The notes below the pieces were generated by a model. The model was not told where the DNA came from, did no database searches, and worked only from the letters and a program-made list of their open reading frames with translations. Shown piece after piece: positions 1-9,644 of a DNA stretch of 50,432 nucleotides. Both the position numbers and the translations under genes were made by a program. Position 1 is the stretch's first letter. Each line of letters opens with the position of its first letter. This DNA is from Candidatus Heimdallarchaeota archaeon. GTDB taxonomy: Archaea; Asgardarchaeota; Heimdallarchaeia; Heimdallarchaeales; Heimdallarchaeaceae. Where the stretch lies: the NCBI GenBank assembly GCA_019894795.1, contig JAGXNV010000002.1:1-50432 (forward strand). The letters run 5' to 3'.

Positions 1-1026
1 GTGACATGACACAAAATGACCTGGTCTTAATTCATCTAAAGGTGGTGTTACTTTCGAACAAATTTCTTGAGCTTTGTAACATCTAGGATTGAACGGACAT
101 CCGGGTGGAGGATTAACTGGACTGGGAACATCCCCTTCTAGGATAATTCTATCCATTTTTATACGTGGATCAGGTCTTGGGATTGCTGATAGAAGAGAAA
201 CAGCATAAGGATGAGCAGTTTTTCTAAACAGTTCTCCAGTTGGGCACATTTCCATGATTTTGCCAAGATACATGACAGCAACACGGTCGGAAACGTGTTT
301 GATAACACTTAGATCGTGAGCAATGAACATGTAAGTAAGATTAAATTCTATCTGAAGATCATGAAGCAAATTAAGTATTTGAGCCTGAACAGATACGTCT
401 AGCGCGCTTACGGGTTCATCAAGAAGTACGACTTCTGGGTGTATTGATAGAGCTCTAGCTATTCCTATCCTCTGCCTTTGCCCCCCACTAAATTCGTGAG
501 GATAACGTAGTGCATGATAGTCTTCCAATCCTACCTTAGCTAGAATCTCAAGAACTCTTGATTCTTTTTCCTCATAAGTCATATCAGGATAATGAATGTC
601 AAAAGGTTCTTTTAGAAGATCAAGAACCATTCTTCTTGGATTCAAACTTGAATAAGGGTCTTGGAAAACCATTTGTAATTGGCGTTTGATCGCTAATTCT
701 TCTTCTCTAGTCATTGGTTGAAAAATGTCTACTCCTTTAAAGTAAACTGAGCCCTCAGTGGGTTCCTCAAGTTTAACAGCAACTCTAGCAGTAGTGCTTT
801 TTCCACAACCAGATTCACCGACAAGCCCTAAAGTTTCTCCTTTATTCAAGAAGAGATTAACTCCATCAACAGCTTTAATGTTTGCAACAACCCTTGAAAA
901 GAGAATAGATTGTTGGCTAATGGGGAACCATTTCTTCAAATTAAAGAGACTGAGAATAGAATCTCTCTTAGAATTCCATTCTGCGAACATATCTGTAGTT
1001 TCATATTCTTTGAAAGTACTAACCAT
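1..1026 (-). CDS. Oligopeptide/dipeptide ABC transporter ATP-binding protein (OppF/DppF-like), 3' end outside window
   Basis: Own minus-strand translation from ATG at 1026: MVSTFKEYETTDMFAEWNSKRDS...LGLVGESGCGKSTTARV...QMVFQDPYSSLNPRR...FSGGQRQRIGIARAL...VVLLDEPVSALDVSVQAQ; Walker A, signature and Walker B intact, plus C-terminal oligopeptide-transporter Cys motif. Absent from ORF track because it runs off the edge. Confidence 0.93.
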   Translation of the reverse strand, partial: MVSTFKEYETTDMFAEWNSKRDSILSLFNLKKWFPISQQSILFSRVVANIKAVDGVNLFLNKGETLGLVGESGCGKSTTARVAVKLEEPTEGSVYFKGVDIFQPMTREEELAIKRQLQMVFQDPYSSLNPRRMVLDLLKEPFDIHYPDMTYEEKESRVLEILAKVGLEDYHALRYPHEFSGGQRQRIGIARALSIHPEVVLLDEPVSALDVSVQAQILNLLHDLQIEFNLTYMFIAHDLSVIKHVSDRVAVMYLGKIMEMCPTGELFRKTAHPYAVSLLSAIPRPDPRIKMDRIILEGDVPSPVNPPPGCPFNPRCYKAQEICSKVTPPLDELRPGHFVSCH

Positions 1027-1031
1027 TTTAA

Positions 1032-2072
1032 TTAAGCCTCCTCTCTAACATGTGTTTGTTCATGCATAACGGATTCATCGATGTGTAAGTCTAATTCCTC
1101 AAAGTGGTGACATTGAACACGACGAGCTTTTTGCTTATCGATAATAATGTCAGGAGGACGTTCGCGCATACAAATCTCGGTGGCGAATTTACAACGAGGG
1201 TGAAAACGACAACCCTTGGGAGGATTAATTAATCTTGGTACGAGACCAGGAATAGTGGCTAAGCGATGCTTGTCTTTTTCGAGAGAGGGTATAGAGTCAA
1301 AAAGAGCACGGGTGTAAGGGTGCTTGGGGTCAATGAAAATGTCTTCAGTAGGACCAGATTCGACGACACGACCACCGTAGAAGATGTGAACACGTTTGGT
1401 GGTCTCAGCGACTACACCAAGATTGTGAGTAATTAACATCATTGCTAGACCGTGACGACGTTGCATTTCCTTGATGAGTTCAAGGATTTGAGCCTGAATA
1501 GTGACGTCTAAGGCTGTTGTGGGTTCATCGGCTATCAGAAGGCTTGGTTGGAGTGCTAGAGCTCTCGCAATAAAAATTCTCTGCCTTTGTCCTCCCGAGA
1601 ATTGATGTGGATAATCTTTTATTCTTGCTGCTGGGTCTGCTATTCCTACTTGTTCCAATGCTTCTATTGCATATTCCAATGCTTCCTTTTTACTACAGTT
1701 TCTATGTAAGGCGATTACCTCTGTCATTTGGTCATCTATTTTGAATATTGGATTCAAACTTGTCATTGGGTCTTGGAATATCATCGCTATTTCCTTTCCC
1801 CTTATCCTTCTCATTTGTAGGTCTGGAAGCTCTAGTAGATCTATTCCCTTGTAGAGTATTTTTCCTGAAACAGTCTTACCATTTTTATCCAATATTCTCA
1901 GGGTTGATTTTGCTGTCACTGTCTTTCCGCAACCAGATTCACCTACGATTCCAACAGGTTCTCCCTGATAGACATCAAAAGACACTCCATCAAGTGCTTC
2001 GACGACTCCAGATTCAGTATAAAAATAAGTATAGATATCCTGTACGTCTAGTATTGGTTTTGCCATTTTCAT
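1032..2072 (-). CDS. Oligopeptide/dipeptide ABC transporter ATP-binding protein (OppD/DppD-like)
   Basis: GESGCGKTVTAKS Walker A, FSGGQRQRIFIARAL signature, LLIADEPTTALDVT Walker B, C-terminal CRFHPRCKFATEIC motif. Confidence 0.95.
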   Translation of the reverse strand: MKMAKPILDVQDIYTYFYTESGVVEALDGVSFDVYQGEPVGIVGESGCGKTVTAKSTLRILDKNGKTVSGKILYKGIDLLELPDLQMRRIRGKEIAMIFQDPMTSLNPIFKIDDQMTEVIALHRNCSKKEALEYAIEALEQVGIADPAARIKDYPHQFSGGQRQRIFIARALALQPSLLIADEPTTALDVTIQAQILELIKEMQRRHGLAMMLITHNLGVVAETTKRVHIFYGGRVVESGPTEDIFIDPKHPYTRALFDSIPSLEKDKHRLATIPGLVPRLINPPKGCRFHPRCKFATEICMRERPPDIIIDKQKARRVQCHHFEELDLHIDESVMHEQTHVREEA

Positions 2073-3170
2073 CTACTCTCTCAATCTTGGGTCTAGTGCG
2101 TCCCTTAATGCGTCTCCTAGTAAGTTGAACGCTAGTACTACAAAGAATATCGCAAAACCTGGCAGTAATGCTAATTCTGGATTCGTTTTCAGCACCGTTT
2201 GTGCATCATTTACCATCTGTCCCCACGAAATTGTCGTAGGACTTCCTAATCCAAGAAATGTTAACCCTGCTTCTGCTAATATCCCGCCTGCAATATTTAG
2301 TGTGGCAATAACGATAATTGGTGCTAAGATGTTTGGTATAATGTGCACCATAATTATTCTTCGGTTACTTGCACCTAGCACTCTTGCCGCATTTACATAA
2401 TCTAGATTATAAATTTGCTTTGTATTAGCATTCACTAGTCTCGTCAAACCTGCCCATCCAAATATCCCCAGTACTAGTATAATAACAATTGATTGGGGTA
2501 TTTGTCGTAGGAATACTAACCTTCCTCTTCTGATGAAAGATACTGCGAGGATTGCTATAACTAGAAAGGGTAACGCAAGAAACATATCTGCAATTCTCAT
2601 GATAATTTCTTCTGTCCATCCTCTATAGTAGCCTGCTAATGCTCCTAATGTAACCCCTATCACTACTGATAGAAAACTTGAAAATAAACCTACTGTAAGA
2701 GAGACTTCGCTTCCAGCCAATAATCTTGAGAACTCATCTCTTCCTAAAATATCTGTTCCACCTGGGTACTTAAGATTTGGGTTTGAAAGAGATCCTCCTC
2801 CGTTCCATGCATCAAACAATGGTGTTGTTCCTACTGGACTAAAAGGCATTAAGATTGGGTAGAAAATTGCTATTAGAACTACTCCTACCACTAAAACAGC
2901 TGATAGCGTCGCAATTCTATTTTTCCTATATCTTCTCCATACTAGTGACCATTGAGATGGACTTCTTTCTCTCAATGTCCCGTCTTTAGCAACGATTATC
3001 GTATCTTTTCCTCTAATTGAGTTTCTTAACTGTTTGAAAAAGTTTCCAATAGCAATGAATATACATGCAATGAAACCTGCCCAAATCATAGATCTTGGTA
3101 GTCTCTTATTGATCATGTAATTTTCTAAGGTTGCTCCGAAATTTTGTTTATCTGTTTCTGCTTTTTGCAT
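2073..3170 (-). CDS. Oligopeptide/dipeptide ABC transporter permease (DppC/OppC-like)
   Basis: Multi-TM, C-terminal ...GDALRDALDPRLRE, EAA-like loop ARVLGASNRRIIMVHIIPN; adjacent to DppB and DppD/F. Confidence 0.94.
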   Translation of the reverse strand: MQKAETDKQNFGATLENYMINKRLPRSMIWAGFIACIFIAIGNFFKQLRNSIRGKDTIIVAKDGTLRERSPSQWSLVWRRYRKNRIATLSAVLVVGVVLIAIFYPILMPFSPVGTTPLFDAWNGGGSLSNPNLKYPGGTDILGRDEFSRLLAGSEVSLTVGLFSSFLSVVIGVTLGALAGYYRGWTEEIIMRIADMFLALPFLVIAILAVSFIRRGRLVFLRQIPQSIVIILVLGIFGWAGLTRLVNANTKQIYNLDYVNAARVLGASNRRIIMVHIIPNILAPIIVIATLNIAGGILAEAGLTFLGLGSPTTISWGQMVNDAQTVLKTNPELALLPGFAIFFVVLAFNLLGDALRDALDPRLRE

Positions 3171-3185
3171 ATTTGACCACCTTTC

Positions 3186-5807
3186 TTACAGTTCTATTCT
3201 TGGATCCACTGCTACATAAACAATGTCCGTGATCAGATTCCCTAAGAGAATCAGTATCGTTAGTATTGCTACCGTGCCGAGTATCATGGGGAAGTCGAGA
3301 CGACCAATAGCTGATACGTATTTGAATCCTAGTCCTGGCCATGTGAAGAGTGTTTCTGTAATTGGAGCTCCTGCAAGTGCAGTAGCTAGAAACAACCCTA
3401 CATAGGTTACGACTGGAATTAATGTGTTTCTGAAAGCATGTTTCCATGTAATAATTCTCTCTGATATACCATTAGCTCTTGCGGCTAGGATATAATCTTG
3501 TCTTAATACTTCTAACATAGTTGATCTTACTAATCTTGAATAGATTGCCATGAAATTGAACAATAACGTAACTGTTGGTAGAACCATGTGGAGGAGTGAA
3601 TCACCTAGTCTCTCGACAACGTTTACCCACCACGTGCCCCATTCGCCTCCCCAGAATAAGTCCCAATTCGTGCCACTAAATACAGGTGTTGGTGTTGGAA
3701 CTCTGTGGGCTTTTGCTGCTGGGAACCATCCTAATCCATAACCACTGAATATGTAAATTAGTACTAACCCGAAGACAAATATGGGCATTGATTGTCCAAG
3801 TAAAGCAAGAGAGCTTGCCATTGAATCAATCCATGAAGTGTGGTTTTTGGCAGCCAATACTCCTAATGGGATGGAAACAAGCAAGGATAACACGAATGCT
3901 AATAATTGTAGTTTGAGTGTTTCCCAAACCAATCCACCAATCATGTCATTTATATCTTGTCCAGATTGGAAACTGTCTCCCATGTCTCCATGTAAGAGAT
4001 TGTAGAACCACATGACGAACTGCACATAAATCGGTTGATCTAATCCTAATTTTCGCGTTAGATTTATCCGATCCTGTTCTGTGGTTCTTTGTTTTCCTAA
4101 TAGTAACAAAGCTACCGGATCACCAAGTCCACTTACCATAACAAACGTCAGGACACATATTGCAATGAAAAGAGGTATTAATGTCAGTAGTCGGCGAGTA
4201 ATGTATGTTGTTAATCGCAAATTAGCGACACTTTTCAACCATTTTAGTACGCCTGTTTCTCCCATTTTTCTTACTTTTTCAGAACTAATTGGTTTCTGCC
4301 AATTCACGGGTAGGAATATCCCAGTTACAAGTAAGAGAATACCAATTGTAAAGAGATAGAAACCTGGACCAATGGTACCATTTAATTCTATGTTAAAGAA
4401 AGATGGTGCTTGATCATTTGGATTAAATGTTACAGGTTGTACTGATAATGCTGTTTGACCATCAACAACTGCTACATAACTTTCTGCAGCAATATACAAC
4501 GATCGGTTCATAGCAATTATTGCTGCTATCAATCCACTAAGCAATAAGATTACTGCTGCAATGTCTGAAGCTAAACCTCTAGATTTGAAGCCTCCACTCT
4601 GGAAAACTTGGCCTAATATGGCAAATAATAGCGCAAAAACAAGTAAGAACCAGATAATTGCAGACAAAATTACTACGCTGCTTGGCACCTCTCCTCTAAG
4701 AAGTTGAGCAGTTACTGAGTGTCCTTCGACATTGTAAGTAATGGTTCTATATTGAATGCTGAACCCCATAACTTGGACAAGATTTCCAGCTGTATCATTG
4801 TTTATTCTTGGTCTTACTTCGAATATTAGCAAACCTGTTATGTCATCTACTATATACGCATAACCACTTATAATGAAAATACCACTTGGTATACCAGCTA
4901 TGTCATAAGATGCTTCAAATACAAGGTTCGTAGGATCTGCAACATCAATAATCTGCAATCCTGTTTCTGCATCTGTTACATATGCATATCCATTTTCAAC
5001 AAATATACCTTCTCCATCACCTGTTAAATCGAAACTACTCATCAACGCTGGGTTAGCTACGTTTGTTACATTTAATATTATAAAACCAAAGTTTTCACCT
5101 ACTATGTAGGCATACTCTCCTTGTATGGTGAATGCATTTGCTATACCATTTGTATCGTAATTTGCTTCAAGTAGTGGATTTGAAACATTTGCTACATTCA
5201 ATATAACTAAACCATCCGTCTCATCCAGAATAAACGCATGATCTTCTTTAATGAAAACGTCTTTAGCAATACCAGTTGTCTCATAACTTGCTTCAAGTAT
5301 AGGGTTAGTTACATCTGTTACATTAAGTATTGTTAGTCCTGAATCAGAATCTGTTACATATGCGTATCCATCTTTTACATATACTCCATTACCTTCTCCT
5401 GTGAGACTGTAATTTCCTACTAATGATGGACTTGATGCAATCGTAACATTGACGATTGATAATCCAGTGACTGTGTCTGTTACATATGCGTATCCATCTT
5501 CAACATAAACCTCTTTACTATCTCCTGCAACAGTATAAGTACCTGACAGGCTGGGTGATGTTGGGTTGGATGCATTAAAAACGAGCATACCTGCATTCGC
5601 ATCAGCGACATAAATCATACCATTTTTGTAAAATACATCATTTGCTCCACCAGAAATAGGATAATACGCTGATGCAATTATTGGTTCAGGTTCAATAGTT
5701 GTAGAACCGAACGCGATACTATATAACGGTAAAAACGCTGCTGAAAATAATAGGATAGCTCCAACAATTTTAAGTGAAATAGCTACACTTTTATCCATAT
5801 AAATCAC
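3186..5807 (-). CDS. Fusion protein: N-terminal signal anchor, seven LVIVD-type repeats, TM segment, C-terminal DppB-like ABC permease
   Basis: Repeats of the form 'VYVKDGYAYVTDSDSGLTILNVTDVTNPILEASYETTG'; C-terminus TRRLLTLIPLFIAICVLTFVM...YILAARANGISERIITWKHAFRNTLIPVVTYVG typical of DppB. Confidence 0.92.
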   Translation of the reverse strand: MIYMDKSVAISLKIVGAILLFSAAFLPLYSIAFGSTTIEPEPIIASAYYPISGGANDVFYKNGMIYVADANAGMLVFNASNPTSPSLSGTYTVAGDSKEVYVEDGYAYVTDTVTGLSIVNVTIASSPSLVGNYSLTGEGNGVYVKDGYAYVTDSDSGLTILNVTDVTNPILEASYETTGIAKDVFIKEDHAFILDETDGLVILNVANVSNPLLEANYDTNGIANAFTIQGEYAYIVGENFGFIILNVTNVANPALMSSFDLTGDGEGIFVENGYAYVTDAETGLQIIDVADPTNLVFEASYDIAGIPSGIFIISGYAYIVDDITGLLIFEVRPRINNDTAGNLVQVMGFSIQYRTITYNVEGHSVTAQLLRGEVPSSVVILSAIIWFLLVFALLFAILGQVFQSGGFKSRGLASDIAAVILLLSGLIAAIIAMNRSLYIAAESYVAVVDGQTALSVQPVTFNPNDQAPSFFNIELNGTIGPGFYLFTIGILLLVTGIFLPVNWQKPISSEKVRKMGETGVLKWLKSVANLRLTTYITRRLLTLIPLFIAICVLTFVMVSGLGDPVALLLLGKQRTTEQDRINLTRKLGLDQPIYVQFVMWFYNLLHGDMGDSFQSGQDINDMIGGLVWETLKLQLLAFVLSLLVSIPLGVLAAKNHTSWIDSMASSLALLGQSMPIFVFGLVLIYIFSGYGLGWFPAAKAHRVPTPTPVFSGTNWDLFWGGEWGTWWVNVVERLGDSLLHMVLPTVTLLFNFMAIYSRLVRSTMLEVLRQDYILAARANGISERIITWKHAFRNTLIPVVTYVGLFLATALAGAPITETLFTWPGLGFKYVSAIGRLDFPMILGTVAILTILILLGNLITDIVYVAVDPRIEL

Positions 5808-6137
5808 TCGAGTGTGTTGAACAGATTCTCTATTCTTTTCTTAACTCACGTTGAAGTTTTTATAAATGTTGTCTCGATTTAGATATATCAAAACAATTAT
5901 TGAAATAGATTATGAGAAAGAATGAAAATAAAAAGCTTTGATTTTTTCAATTTGAGGACTTGATTAAAGAAAATAGCAATCTTGTAAGTTCATTCTAAGG
6001 GAATTTTCGACTAAATGACCTACACACTTCCATTGATTAATAAGTCCAATTTTAGACATGATATTTGAAGTAGATGGCAAACAAAAAATATTTAAAGCAA
6101 GTTAGAATGAGAAGAACGAGCGAAAACATTACCTATT

Positions 6138-6215
6138 GGGGTGGTGATCTAGCTCGGTTATGATATCTCCTTGACGTGGAGAAAGTCGGCGGTTCGAATC
6201 CGCCCCACCCCACCA
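6138..6215 (+). tRNA. tRNA-Val (anticodon GAC), CCA encoded
   Basis: Acceptor GGGGTGG/CCACCCC, D-arm, anticodon stem TCTCC-TTGACGT-GGAGA, T-arm GGCGG-TTCGAAT-CCGCC, discriminator A, CCA at 6213-6215; no intron. Confidence 0.93.
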
Positions 6216-6230
6216 TTCTTCTATACGCTT

Positions 6231-7196
6231 TTATTCAAATAATCCTTCAACACTAAGATACCTTTGCCCTGAATCTGCTAATATTACAACTACAATTTTA
6301 TTTTCACTTTCCTTTCTCTTAATTATCTCTTCTGTAGCTTTACATGCCGCCCCCGAAGATATTCCCACCAGAATTCCCTCTTTTACTGCCATGTAGCGAC
6401 ACATGGTGAATGCTTCTACTTCCTTTACTAGAAAGATTTCATCTATAATTTCTCTATTCAAAGTTTCGGGGATAAATCCTGGAGCTGTCCCCATCATCTT
6501 ATGAGGATGAAAAATACCTTTGGAAATGTATGGGGATTCAAATGGTTCCACTGCTACAAGTTTAATTTTTGGGTTTTTTTCTTTCAAATATTTTCCAGCA
6601 CCACAGATTGTTCCTCCTGTTCCTAAACCTGCAATGAGCAAATCTATTTTTCCATCAGTATCTTCCCATATCTCAGGACCAGTCGTTAGATAGTGCGATC
6701 TAGGATTTGATGGATTTGTGTGCTGACCTATGTAAAAGTATTCAGGATTATCTTGTAAAATTTCTTTGAGTTTTTGTCTTGCCCCATCTGTTCCAAATTC
6801 TGCAAGAGTTAGAATCAACTCGGCTCCAAGAGCTTTGAGTATTTGTCTCCTCTCTAAACTTTGGATTTCAGACATAACTAATATTGCCTTATATCCTTTA
6901 ATTGAGGAAATAAAGGCAACGGCCATCCCTGTATTCCCACTAGTACATTCAATCACTGTATCTCCAGGTTTCAGTTTGCCTTGTTTTTCTGCGTCATCAA
7001 TTATTTGTAAAACTGGACGATCTTTAAGACTTAAAGGGTTCATGAATTCACACTTGCCATAGACCTTCGAATCAGGAAAGAGTCTTTTGAGTCTTAGTAA
7101 TGGTGTGTTTCCAATTAATTCAGTAAGATTTTCTGCATATTTCAAAATATTACCTCTAATAAACTTCCAAATCTTTGCCAGAAACGACTTTACCAT
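6231..7196 (-). CDS. PLP-dependent cysteine synthase/beta-synthase family protein (CysK-like)
   Basis: NLTELIGNTPLLRLKRL, SLKDRP PLP-lysine motif, SGNTG, GTGGTICGAGKYLKE; true start probably internal (around ...LKYAENL), since the tracked start overlaps the upstream gene. Confidence 0.88.
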   Translation of the reverse strand: MVKSFLAKIWKFIRGNILKYAENLTELIGNTPLLRLKRLFPDSKVYGKCEFMNPLSLKDRPVLQIIDDAEKQGKLKPGDTVIECTSGNTGMAVAFISSIKGYKAILVMSEIQSLERRQILKALGAELILTLAEFGTDGARQKLKEILQDNPEYFYIGQHTNPSNPRSHYLTTGPEIWEDTDGKIDLLIAGLGTGGTICGAGKYLKEKNPKIKLVAVEPFESPYISKGIFHPHKMMGTAPGFIPETLNREIIDEIFLVKEVEAFTMCRYMAVKEGILVGISSGAACKATEEIIKRKESENKIVVVILADSGQRYLSVEGLFE

Positions 7197-7992
7197 TATA
7201 TCTTTCTTTTATTTCATTAAGAAGATCTTTTTCTTTCACTCCCCATAGAAGCTGATGATAAAGAACCAATAATTTTGGTTTCACAATGGAAGCAATTTCA
7301 GCTAGTTCATACGAAGAAGTGTGAACATCAGCGTGATACTCTTGCCAATCCTCTGAACGTTTCTTAAGTCCCTCTACTGAATAAACTTCATGAATTAAAA
7401 CATCACAATCTTTGTAATCTGTTATCATATCATCAAAAGGAGCTGTATCACCTGAAATTCCTATTATCTTATCAGGTGTATAAAATTTATATCCAAACGC
7501 CTTCCATGAACCATGATTCACTAAAAATGCTTCAACTTTGACATAATCATCATGATAAATTATACCTGGTTCAATCTCATTTACTTCAACTTTGTAACCC
7601 AGTTGATTGATTGGTTCTAATCCGTTTATCCTTTCTTCAATATCTTCCTGATAAGCTTCTAGAATAAGTTCTGTCATTTTATCAATTCCAGGAGGACCAA
7701 ATACTTTCAAGGGAACCTCTCTTCCTAATACCCAAGGAGTAAAAATAAGATCCGGATAACCAGCTGTATGATCTGAATGCAAATGAGTAAGGAAAGCAAT
7801 TTCAAGGTCTTTTGCAGGCAATTCTGCTTCAACAGCTCTTCTTATAACTCCAGGTCCAAAATCAATAAGATATATTTTATTGTTTATAATAATAACAATG
7901 GCAGCACCCGATCGACTAGGTTCAGCATTTGGCGTACCTGTTCCTAGTAAGATAATCTTTGATTTATCCTTGTTTCTGGATTTGATTGCCAT
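7156..7992 (-). CDS. Metallo-beta-lactamase fold hydrolase (RNase Z/arylsulfatase-like)
   Basis: LGTGTPNAEPSRSGAA, THLHSDH metal motif, GISGDTAP, LVLYHQLLWG. Confidence 0.85.
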   Translation of the reverse strand: MAIKSRNKDKSKIILLGTGTPNAEPSRSGAAIVIIINNKIYLIDFGPGVIRRAVEAELPAKDLEIAFLTHLHSDHTAGYPDLIFTPWVLGREVPLKVFGPPGIDKMTELILEAYQEDIEERINGLEPINQLGYKVEVNEIEPGIIYHDDYVKVEAFLVNHGSWKAFGYKFYTPDKIIGISGDTAPFDDMITDYKDCDVLIHEVYSVEGLKKRSEDWQEYHADVHTSSYELAEIASIVKPKLLVLYHQLLWGVKEKDLLNEIKERYNGKVVSGKDLEVY

Positions 7993-8066
7993 TAATGATT
8001 TAAATCAAATAGACTTCTTAATTTTATCTGCTAAATTTCACTAATACTAAAGAATTAATATTTCAT

Positions 8067-9053
8067 ATGATAAATTACTACACAAGCACTGGTGAGATGA
8101 TGGATTTTGTTAAAGAAGCTGAAAAAGCTGAGAAGAGAATAAGAACATATATACGAAGAACACCATTGGAATTTTCACATTTTTTGAGCAAAGAAGGAGA
8201 TACTAAGGTTTTCCTAAAATTGGAAAATTTGCAACTTACAAATTCTTTCAAAATACGTGGTGCTATAAATAAAGTACTTTCTCTTGAAAAAAATGAAAAA
8301 GAAAGAGGTGTAATAACCTCATCATCTGGTAATCATGGTGCGGCGTTCGCCTTTATAACTAGTAAATTAGGCATCGAAGGAACTATTTTTCTTCCTGAAT
8401 ATACTTCCCAGGCAAAGAGAACTGCCCTTCAAAATTATGGGACAAAATTAGAGTTCATTGGTAACGATTGCGTTCATACTGAAAATCATGCTCGCAAAAT
8501 AGCTATTGAAAGAGGCTTACCCTATATTTCTCCTTATAATGATCCTCAAATTGTAGCAGGTCAAGCAACTATTGGAATTGAACTCATGGAGCAACTAAAG
8601 GATATTGATGTTGTTCTGGTTCCAGTTGGTGGAGGCGGTTTGATATCTGGAATTGCTGGATACTTGAAATCAATTGATAAGAACATTAAGATTATTGGAT
8701 GTCAACCTATTAATTCAGCTGTCATGTATGAATCTATAAAGGCGGGGAAAATTATAGTAAAGGAATCTTTGGATACAATATCTGATGGAACGGCCGGAGG
8801 CATAGAAGAGCATTCTATAACGTATGATTATTGCAAAAAATATATTGATGATTTTATTCTTGTATCTGAAGAGGAAATAAAAGAATCAATTAAACTAATA
8901 ATGAAACATCACTATATGTTAATAGAAGGGGCAGCTGCCCTAACAGTATCTTCATTCCTGAAAAGTAAGGATGATTTTGCAGGTAAGAACGTGGTTTTAA
9001 TTATAAGTGGAGCCAAAATTAGCTTAGATAAAATAAAAGAAATTATGTGCTAA
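8067..9053 (+). CDS. PLP-dependent threonine/serine dehydratase family protein (IlvA/serine racemase-like)
   Basis: RRTPLEFSHFLS, LENLQLTNSFKIRGA (PLP Lys), SSSGNHGAAFA, PVGGGGLISGIA; probable true start ATG near 8097 after GGTGAG. Confidence 0.9.
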   Translation: MINYYTSTGEMMDFVKEAEKAEKRIRTYIRRTPLEFSHFLSKEGDTKVFLKLENLQLTNSFKIRGAINKVLSLEKNEKERGVITSSSGNHGAAFAFITSKLGIEGTIFLPEYTSQAKRTALQNYGTKLEFIGNDCVHTENHARKIAIERGLPYISPYNDPQIVAGQATIGIELMEQLKDIDVVLVPVGGGGLISGIAGYLKSIDKNIKIIGCQPINSAVMYESIKAGKIIVKESLDTISDGTAGGIEEHSITYDYCKKYIDDFILVSEEEIKESIKLIMKHHYMLIEGAAALTVSSFLKSKDDFAGKNVVLIISGAKISLDKIKEIMC

Positions 9054-9056
9054 TTC

Positions 9057-9551
9057 TTAGTATTCTAAAATTCTTGTTAGTTCTAGTCCTTCCTTACTTT
9101 GTATCATCTCAATCTCAATTGCTTTAGATTTCTTCTCTTTAAGCAAAAGTTCTGTTATCATATAGTAATCTGATGGAATGATCTGTTCTTTCCTAGAATC
9201 TATATCATTTATAGTAAACCATCTTAACTCCCCTTCTTCAGTCGATATTAACTTCCCTTCTTCTGTGCTTGTTTGGCAGACGATAATTATGAAGTGCCTA
9301 ATGTTACCTTCTTTATCTTCCTCTATCAATCTTTCATTTATAGTACCCTTGACTCCTTCCCATTTAACATTTAATCCTGTTTCTTCAGCTATTTCTCTGA
9401 GAATACCTTCTTTTAGTTCTTCATTCTTCTCTATTTTTCCTCCTACCAAAGCCCATTTATTCTGATAATCTCCCTTGTTTCTTTTAATCAGTAGCCATTT
9501 CTTTCCCCATCTGATTCCCGCTACAACTATGTTTAGGATATCTGGTTTCAT
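9057..9551 (-). CDS. NUDIX hydrolase
   Basis: Nudix box GGKIEKNEELKEGILREIAEETGL. Confidence 0.92.
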   Translation of the reverse strand: MKPDILNIVVAGIRWGKKWLLIKRNKGDYQNKWALVGGKIEKNEELKEGILREIAEETGLNVKWEGVKGTINERLIEEDKEGNIRHFIIIVCQTSTEEGKLISTEEGELRWFTINDIDSRKEQIIPSDYYMITELLLKEKKSKAIEIEMIQSKEGLELTRILEY

Positions 9552-9644
9552 TTAAATAGGATGATAAACTCTTATCAAAAACTTTTTCCTTCCGATTCAT
9601 AAAACATTTAAAGATTTGTGTTCCAAATCATTTAACGAAGCCCA

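Noticed and set aside
758-1048. Plus-strand ORFs antisense to the transporter operon (758-1048, 1748-2128, 2125-2400, 3223-3405, 3550-3741, 3781-4005, 4081-4359)
   Set aside because: They overlap strong conserved minus-strand genes and lack any recognisable motif; shadow ORFs.
9057-9551. NUDIX gene as part of the MoxR/vWA cassette
   Set aside because: It lies on the opposite strand and is divergently arranged, so it is not co-transcribed with 9645-15571.
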